Below are positions 6,379-10,680 of a stretch of 10,680 nucleotides of DNA, piece after piece. How positions within the stretch are numbered: the first letter of the stretch is position 1; the number at the start of each line of letters is the position of its first letter. The translations under genes and the position numbers were made by a program. Source of the stretch: Clostridia bacterium (GTDB lineage Bacteria; Bacillota; DSM-16504; Desulfitibacterales; Desulfitibacteraceae); the NCBI GenBank assembly GCA_018333845.1, contig JAGXSK010000351.1:1-10680 (forward strand), read 5' to 3'. The notes beneath the pieces were generated by a model. It was not told the DNA's origin. It worked only from the letters and a program-made list of their open reading frames with translations, and searched no databases.

Positions 6379-6533
6379 ACTACAGCGAAAGGTTGCTCGT
6401 TTCGTTGCATCTTTACGCCATGGGGACGATGCCATAGGGACGGTTCCATCGTCTTCCCTTCGGACCTTCGTTGCACTATGGTGACGCTCGAACCGTCCCC
6501 ATGGCTCCGTTAATTGCTAAATTTCGCTGTAGT
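6379..6533. mobile_element. MITE-like palindromic element, 155 bp, in the hspR leader
   Basis: ACTACAGCGAAA (6379-6390) and its exact complement (6522-6533) form 12-bp terminal inverted repeats. Inside, GCCATGGGGACG (6417-6428) is exactly complementary to 6494-6505, and GGGACGGTTC (6437-6446) to 6490-6499, so two folds compete. TTCGTTGCA is repeated directly at 6401 and 6467, and GCCATRGGGACG at 6417 and 6431. TTAGT occurs just outside each end (6374-6378 and 6535-6539, the latter 1 nt away), a possible imperfect target duplication. The core is GC-rich within very AT-rich flanks and has no credible gene. This fits a non-autonomous element or a REP/RAYT-type structure; no transposase is present in the window. 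Confidence 0.7.
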
Positions 6534-6573
6534 GTTAGTTTAATTTGCCTTAAAAGAGTAGAGGGTGATTTTT

Positions 6574-6837
6574 ATGACGCTAAATGGGAAAGAAGGGATA
6601 TATTTTATAAGTGTAGCAGCAAGGCTTGCAGATGTGCATCCGCGAACCTTAAGGATTTATGAGGAGGAAGGCCTTATAAGCCCCAAAAGAACACCTGGCA
6701 ACACGCGTTTATACTGTGATAAGGATGTTAAAAAAGTAAAATATATTCGATTTCTGACCCAGGAAAAGGGTGTAAACCTTGCAGGGGTAAAAATAATTCT
6801 TGAGCTCATGGAAAGATTAGGTGAATGGGAAAAATAG
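6574..6837 (+). CDS. hspR: HspR-like MerR-family heat-shock regulator
   Basis: A small DNA-binding regulator that probably represses its own heat-shock operon. Residues 11-30 form a MerR-type helix-turn-helix with RTLRIYE at 24-30, then GLISPKRTPGNTRLY (33-47) as the wing, and a helix containing KGVNLAGVKIILEL (65-78), a pattern typical of HspR. At 87 aa it is shorter than actinobacterial HspR and lacks any C-terminal ligand domain. Start: GAGGGTG at 6561-6567 is 6 nt before ATG 6574; the GTG at 6565 overlaps that site and is rejected. It is followed after 25 bp by dnaJ and then clpB, the usual HspR context. Actinobacterial HspR uses DnaK as co-repressor; dnaK is not in this operon, so the sensing partner is unclear. 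No intact HAIR or CIRCE site was found upstream. Confidence 0.85.
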   Translation: MTLNGKEGIYFISVAARLADVHPRTLRIYEEEGLISPKRTPGNTRLYCDKDVKKVKYIRFLTQEKGVNLAGVKIILELMERLGEWEK

Positions 6838-6862
6838 TCTTCATTTACGGGGGTGATAAGAA

Positions 6863-7831
6863 ATGAATTACAAGGACTATTATGAAATTCTAGGAGTAGA
6901 TAAAAAAGCTGGTGAAAAGGAAATAAAGGGTGCCTATCGAAAGCTTGTAAAAAAGTATCACCCTGATAAAACCAAGGGAGATAAGAATGCTGAAAGCAAG
7001 TTCAAGGAGATAGCAGAAGCCTATGAGGTTTTAAGTGACCCAGAAAAACGCAAAAAATACGATGAATTAGGCGCCAACTGGGATAGATTTGGTCCAGGTG
7101 AAAACTGGCAGAAGGCTAGTACTAATTTTTACGGCTTTTCAGACGACAAACGAAATGGAGGATACCAATTTTATACAAACATGGGCGGCCATGATACTGA
7201 TTTTAGCGACTTTTTCAAGGTATTCTTTGGAGGTTTTGATAGGATGGATGCCCATGGATTTGGCACCTCTGGATTTGGTGCTTCCTCCAGAAGTAATACA
7301 GCCTCGGCAGGCAGTGATGTTGAATCTGAGATAAGACTTTCTGTTGAAGAAGCTTATAATGGGATTACTGCCCAGGTAAATGTTGACGGAAGCAAATTGA
7401 AAGTAAAAATTCCCGCAGGAGTAAAAGACGGACAAAAGATCAGGATGGCAGGAAAGGGCCAGCCTGGAGTAAGGGGTGGTAAAAGCGGTGACCTTTACCT
7501 TGTAGTAAGGATTAATGACCACAAGTTGTATAAAGTAGATGGTGCTGATATAAAAATAACTGTACCCATTACTCCAAGCGAAGCTGCTTTAGGAGCAAAA
7601 ATCCAGGTTCCGACCCCAAAGGGTAAAATTAACCTTACAGTTCCTCCAGGAACCAGCTCAGGGAAAGTCTTAAGATTAAAGGGCCTTGGACTTGGCAGCG
7701 GACAGGAGCAAGGAAATCTCCTGGTAACCCTGGATGTGGTTGTTCCGCCAAATTTGACTGAGGAGGAAAGAGAGCTCTATAGAAAACTGCAGGACATAAG
7801 CAGCTATAATCCTAGAGATAAAATTATGTAG
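6863..7831 (+). CDS. Class II J-domain co-chaperone (CbpA/DnaJ-like)
   Basis: A cytoplasmic Hsp40 that delivers substrates to DnaK and stimulates its ATPase. The J-domain spans about 3-69 with the essential HPD at 33-35. A Gly/Phe-rich stretch covers about 70-140 (with Ser/Thr-rich end to 150). The DnaJ C-terminal substrate-binding region runs from about 153 to 296. The protein contains no Cys, so the zinc-finger domain of classical DnaJ is absent; this makes it a class II protein like CbpA, and the housekeeping DnaJ is probably encoded elsewhere. Length, 322 aa, fits the class. GGGGGTGA at 6849-6856 lies 6 nt before the ATG. It sits between hspR and clpB, with a 34-bp gap to the latter, implying a role in stress-induced disaggregation alongside ClpB. 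Confidence 0.92.
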   Translation: MNYKDYYEILGVDKKAGEKEIKGAYRKLVKKYHPDKTKGDKNAESKFKEIAEAYEVLSDPEKRKKYDELGANWDRFGPGENWQKASTNFYGFSDDKRNGGYQFYTNMGGHDTDFSDFFKVFFGGFDRMDAHGFGTSGFGASSRSNTASAGSDVESEIRLSVEEAYNGITAQVNVDGSKLKVKIPAGVKDGQKIRMAGKGQPGVRGGKSGDLYLVVRINDHKLYKVDGADIKITVPITPSEAALGAKIQVPTPKGKINLTVPPGTSSGKVLRLKGLGLGSGQEQGNLLVTLDVVVPPNLTEEERELYRKLQDISSYNPRDKIM

Positions 7832-7865
7832 TATTAAATTATTAGTTTAGGAATGAGGTGAGATT

Positions 7866-10439
7866 ATGAGACTTGATAAATTAACTGTAAAAGCTGGAGA
7901 GGCTGTTCAAGCTGCTCAAAGCCTGGCAGAACAAATGCAGCATCAGCAGATTACTCCTGACCATCTTTGTGCTGCTCTGATTGAGCAAAAGGAAGGTGTA
8001 GTTTCCAAAATCCTTTCGGGCCTGGAGATAAACCCGGCTGAATTTGTACAAAGTGTAAAAAGAAGCCTGGACAAGGAACCAAAGGTTCAAGGTGGCATGG
8101 ATGTGTATATCAGCCAGCCCCTGCGTCAGATATTTGATGAAGCCTGGAAAGAAGCTGTCAGCATGAAGGATGAGTATCTAAGTACTGAACATCTGCTTTT
8201 AGCACTGGTTAAACAAGCTCCTGGGGAAGCAGGGCGTCTGATAAAACAAAAGGGAATAACCAGGGACAAAATCCTTCAGGTTCTTCAGAATATAAGGGGA
8301 AGCCAAAGGGTTACAGATCCTAACCCAGAAAATAAATATGAGGCCTTATTAAGATTCGGTCATGATCTTACTGAACAGGCACAGCTGGGCAAGCTAGACC
8401 CTGTTATAGGCAGGGACGAGGAGATTACCAGGGTAATTCAGGTGTTGTCAAGGAGAACCAAAAACAATCCAGTTCTTATAGGCCAGCCAGGTGTGGGAAA
8501 AACAGCTATTGTCGAAGGCCTGGCCCAGAGAATGGTAGAAGGCTCAGTGCCTGAAACCCTGAAGGATAAGCGGCTGATTGTTTTAGATATTGGAGCCATG
8601 GTTGCCGGAGCCAAGTACAGGGGTGAATTTGAGGATAGATTAAAGGCTGTCTTAAAGGAAGTCAAGGATGCCCAGGGCGAAATAGTGCTGTTTATTGATG
8701 AGATTCATACTCTGGTGGGTGCAGGTGCTGCTGAAGGTGCTGTGGATGCAGCGAATATGTTAAAGCCTGCTCTAGCCAGGGGTGAGTTGAGGTGTATTGG
8801 GGCTACTACTTTAAATGAGTACAGAAAGCATATAGAGAAGGACACAGCCCTGGAAAGGCGTTTCCAGCAGGTTTATGTTGGAGAGCCTAGTGTTGAGGAT
8901 ACTATTGGCATCTTAAGGGGACTGAAAGAAAAATATGAGGTGCACCATGGAGTGCGTTTAAAGGATAGTGCCCTAATCGCTGCTGCAACCCTTTCCCACC
9001 GTTATCTGACAGAACGATTCCTGCCTGATAAGGCTATAGACCTGATTGATGAGGCTGCCTCCAAGCTGAGAATAGAGATTGACAGCATGCCAGGTGACAT
9101 TGATTCAATAGAAAGGAAATTGAGACAGCTAGAGGTGCAGGCCGAGGCCTTGAAAAAGGAGAATGACCCTGCTAGCAGGGATCAGTTAGAAGGTATTCAA
9201 AAGCAAATTGCCAATTATCGAGAGGAACTTGCAGGGAAAAAGGCTCACTGGGCAAAAGAAAAAGAAATTATACAGAAAATACGCAGTATCAAAGAGGAAA
9301 TAGATAAGGCTCGTATCAATGAAGCCAGGGCTGAAAGAGAAATGGATTTAAATGAGCTTGCCAAGATACGCTATGGGATTCTTCCCCAGCTTGAAAAGGA
9401 CCTTGAGGCAGCAAATGAACAATTAAATGAGCTTCAGAAATCCTCAAAAATGCTCAAGGAAGAGGTTGATGAGGAGGACATTGCAGAAATTGTGTCCAAA
9501 TGGACTGGTATTCCTGTAAGCAGAATGCTCCAGGGAGAGGTGCAAAAGCTTCTTAAAATGGAGGAGTTGCTAAAGCAGAGAGTGGTAGGACAGGACAAGG
9601 CTGTTGAGGTAGTCTCTAATTCCATTAGACGCTCAAGGGCCGGCGTGTCTGACCCCAACAGACCCCTGGGATCCTTTATCTTCCTGGGACCAACTGGTGT
9701 AGGCAAAACAGAGCTTGCAAAGGCTCTAGCCCACTTCCTGTTCAATGATGAAAGGGCAATGCTTAGATTTGACATGAGTGAATACATGGAGAAGCATTCA
9801 GTTTCAAGGCTTGTGGGAGCTCCTCCAGGGTATGTGGGCTATGACCAGGGAGGGCAGCTTACTGAAGCAGTTCGCCGCAGGCCATATTCAGTAATTCTCT
9901 TTGATGAAATTGAAAAAGCCCATCCAGATGTTTTTAATATACTCCTGCAGCTATTAGATGATGGTCGTCTTACAGATGGCCAGGGACAGACAGTTAACTT
10001 TAGAAATACTGTTGTCATAATGACTTCAAACCTTGGAAGCCAGTACTTTTCACAGGTTCATGATGATGACGCATTACATGAGAGGATCATGAACACGTTA
10101 AAGGGTCATTTCAGACCGGAATTTCTCAACAGAATTGATGAGATTGTTGTGTTCCATCAGTTGTCCAGGGAGCATATTATTGATATAGTTGATATTCAGA
10201 TACAGCTTTTGGCTGGGAGAATTAGAAGTCTAGGATATGAACTTGAGGTATCTGACCAGGTGAAGGCTTTCCTTGCAGAAAAGGGCTATGACACAGTATA
10301 TGGAGCAAGACCTTTAAAGAGATTGATACAGCGGATGCTAGAAAACACCCTATCTATTGCAATTCTTGAAGGCAAGTACAAACCTGGAGATACTATTAAA
10401 GTAAGCCTTGATGAAAGGGAGCAAATAAGTCTTTCATAA
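7866..10439 (+). CDS. clpB: ATP-dependent protein disaggregase ClpB
   Basis: A hexameric AAA+ chaperone that threads proteins out of aggregates with DnaK and its J-protein. The N-domain covers 1-145. The first ATPase domain has Walker A GQPGVGKT at 206-213, pore loop KYRG at 250-253, Walker B with Glu279 and Arg fingers 331-332. The coiled-coil middle domain that docks DnaK is at about 410-530. The second ATPase domain starts after KWTGIP (545-550), with Walker A GPTGVGKT at 608-615, pore loop GYVGYD at 655-660, Walker B with Glu681, Arg756 in NRIDE, and sensor 2 GARPL at 813-817. The long middle domain and the lack of an IGF/LGF loop separate it from ClpA and ClpC. At 857 aa it is full length. 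AGGTG at 7856-7860 lies 5 nt before the ATG. No strong T-tract terminator follows the stop. Confidence 0.97.
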   Translation: MRLDKLTVKAGEAVQAAQSLAEQMQHQQITPDHLCAALIEQKEGVVSKILSGLEINPAEFVQSVKRSLDKEPKVQGGMDVYISQPLRQIFDEAWKEAVSMKDEYLSTEHLLLALVKQAPGEAGRLIKQKGITRDKILQVLQNIRGSQRVTDPNPENKYEALLRFGHDLTEQAQLGKLDPVIGRDEEITRVIQVLSRRTKNNPVLIGQPGVGKTAIVEGLAQRMVEGSVPETLKDKRLIVLDIGAMVAGAKYRGEFEDRLKAVLKEVKDAQGEIVLFIDEIHTLVGAGAAEGAVDAANMLKPALARGELRCIGATTLNEYRKHIEKDTALERRFQQVYVGEPSVEDTIGILRGLKEKYEVHHGVRLKDSALIAAATLSHRYLTERFLPDKAIDLIDEAASKLRIEIDSMPGDIDSIERKLRQLEVQAEALKKENDPASRDQLEGIQKQIANYREELAGKKAHWAKEKEIIQKIRSIKEEIDKARINEARAEREMDLNELAKIRYGILPQLEKDLEAANEQLNELQKSSKMLKEEVDEEDIAEIVSKWTGIPVSRMLQGEVQKLLKMEELLKQRVVGQDKAVEVVSNSIRRSRAGVSDPNRPLGSFIFLGPTGVGKTELAKALAHFLFNDERAMLRFDMSEYMEKHSVSRLVGAPPGYVGYDQGGQLTEAVRRRPYSVILFDEIEKAHPDVFNILLQLLDDGRLTDGQGQTVNFRNTVVIMTSNLGSQYFSQVHDDDALHERIMNTLKGHFRPEFLNRIDEIVVFHQLSREHIIDIVDIQIQLLAGRIRSLGYELEVSDQVKAFLAEKGYDTVYGARPLKRLIQRMLENTLSIAILEGKYKPGDTIKVSLDEREQISLS

Positions 10440-10497
10440 GCTCATGAGCAGGGTAATCAAAACTAACAATGGCACTTTCTTTATTTAATGGAGATAG

Positions 10498-10680
10498 GAA
10501 AATGTCATATTCCCTCACCTGGAATTAAATTTCAGCAATTTTAAGGCCCATTCCAGCCAAAAAGCCCATGCTTTGCAAACTCGCTTCGCTCAAACAGTGC
10601 AAATCATCACGGCTTTTTGGCCTCCATGGACCAATAATTGCCGGGAAATTTAATTAGGGTTCGTTCATATGGACATTTTC
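10498..10680. repeat. Long imperfect palindrome (MITE-like) reaching the right edge
   Basis: The two arms match in the same order: GAAAATGTC (10498-10506) with 10672-10680, ATAT (10507-10510) with 10667-10670, AATTAAATTTC (10523-10533) with 10645-10655, GCAATT (10535-10540) with 10636-10641, GCCAAAAAGCC (10556-10566) with 10611-10621, and TTTGCA (10572-10577) with 10598-10603, leaving a 20-nt central loop. Arms of about 80 nt fit a decayed miniature transposon or a large transcribed hairpin. The outer repeat may continue beyond the window. No coding frame is credible in 10440-10680. Confidence 0.7.

Noticed and set aside
6471..6662. 63-codon ORF on the + strand
   Set aside because: It begins inside the palindromic element, has no ribosome binding site, is rich in Cys and Lys without a pattern, and overlaps hspR in another frame.
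7139..7522. 127-codon antisense ORF opposite the J-protein gene
   Set aside because: No ribosome binding site or recognisable domain; the sense strand encodes a clear J-protein C-terminal domain.
10440..10449. GCTCATGAGC palindrome as the clpB terminator
   Set aside because: The hairpin would have almost no loop and no T-tract follows.

Overview
The window looks like chromosome from an AT-rich, anaerobic Gram-positive bacterium, most likely a clostridial Firmicute of the Peptococcaceae type. This is inferred from strong AGGAGG-type ribosome binding sites, sigma-A style promoters, a BmrCD/YheIH-type heterodimeric ABC exporter, an exported Tat-dependent iron-sulfur protein paired with a di-haem cytochrome b, and an HspR-like regulator heading a dnaJ-clpB operon. 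No species can be named from the sequence alone. All genes read on the + strand and fall into four transcription units with visible boundaries.

Region 1 (1-392) is the 3' end of a coiled-coil protein gene that begins outside the window. It opens with a perfect 42-bp (14-codon, two-heptad) tandem repeat and ends at a strong intrinsic terminator.

Region 2 (393-4279) holds a promoter, a possible 23-codon leader ORF joined by an ATGA overlap to the next gene, and two overlapping ABC half-transporter genes. Their motifs are complementary: the first has Asp in place of the catalytic Glu but a good LSGGQ, and the second has the Glu but LSTGQ. Together they should form an asymmetric exporter with one normal and one degenerate ATP site. 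A terminator lies about 150 bp downstream.

Region 3 (4337-6145) is a compact two-gene redox operon with its own extended -10 promoter and terminator: a Tat-exported ferredoxin-type protein with 15 cysteines and a C-terminal membrane helix, directly followed by a four-helix FdnI-like cytochrome b. No catalytic (molybdopterin, hydrogenase or similar) subunit is in the operon. One cysteine motif has Gly where a ligand Cys is expected, predicting one [3Fe-4S] centre.

Region 4 (6229-10439) is a heat-shock operon: a consensus promoter, a leader of about 300 nt containing a 155-bp MITE-like palindromic element, then a short HspR-like MerR regulator, a class II (CbpA-like) J-protein and the ClpB disaggregase. 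HspR probably represses its own operon, while the J-protein and ClpB act with DnaK (encoded elsewhere) in disaggregation. A second long imperfect palindrome occupies the last ~180 bp.

The strongest leads are the orphan ferredoxin/cytochrome b module with its predicted [3Fe-4S] site and the palindromic element between the heat-shock promoter and hspR. Most of the rest is ordinary core-genome content; I found no evidence of a wholly new system.
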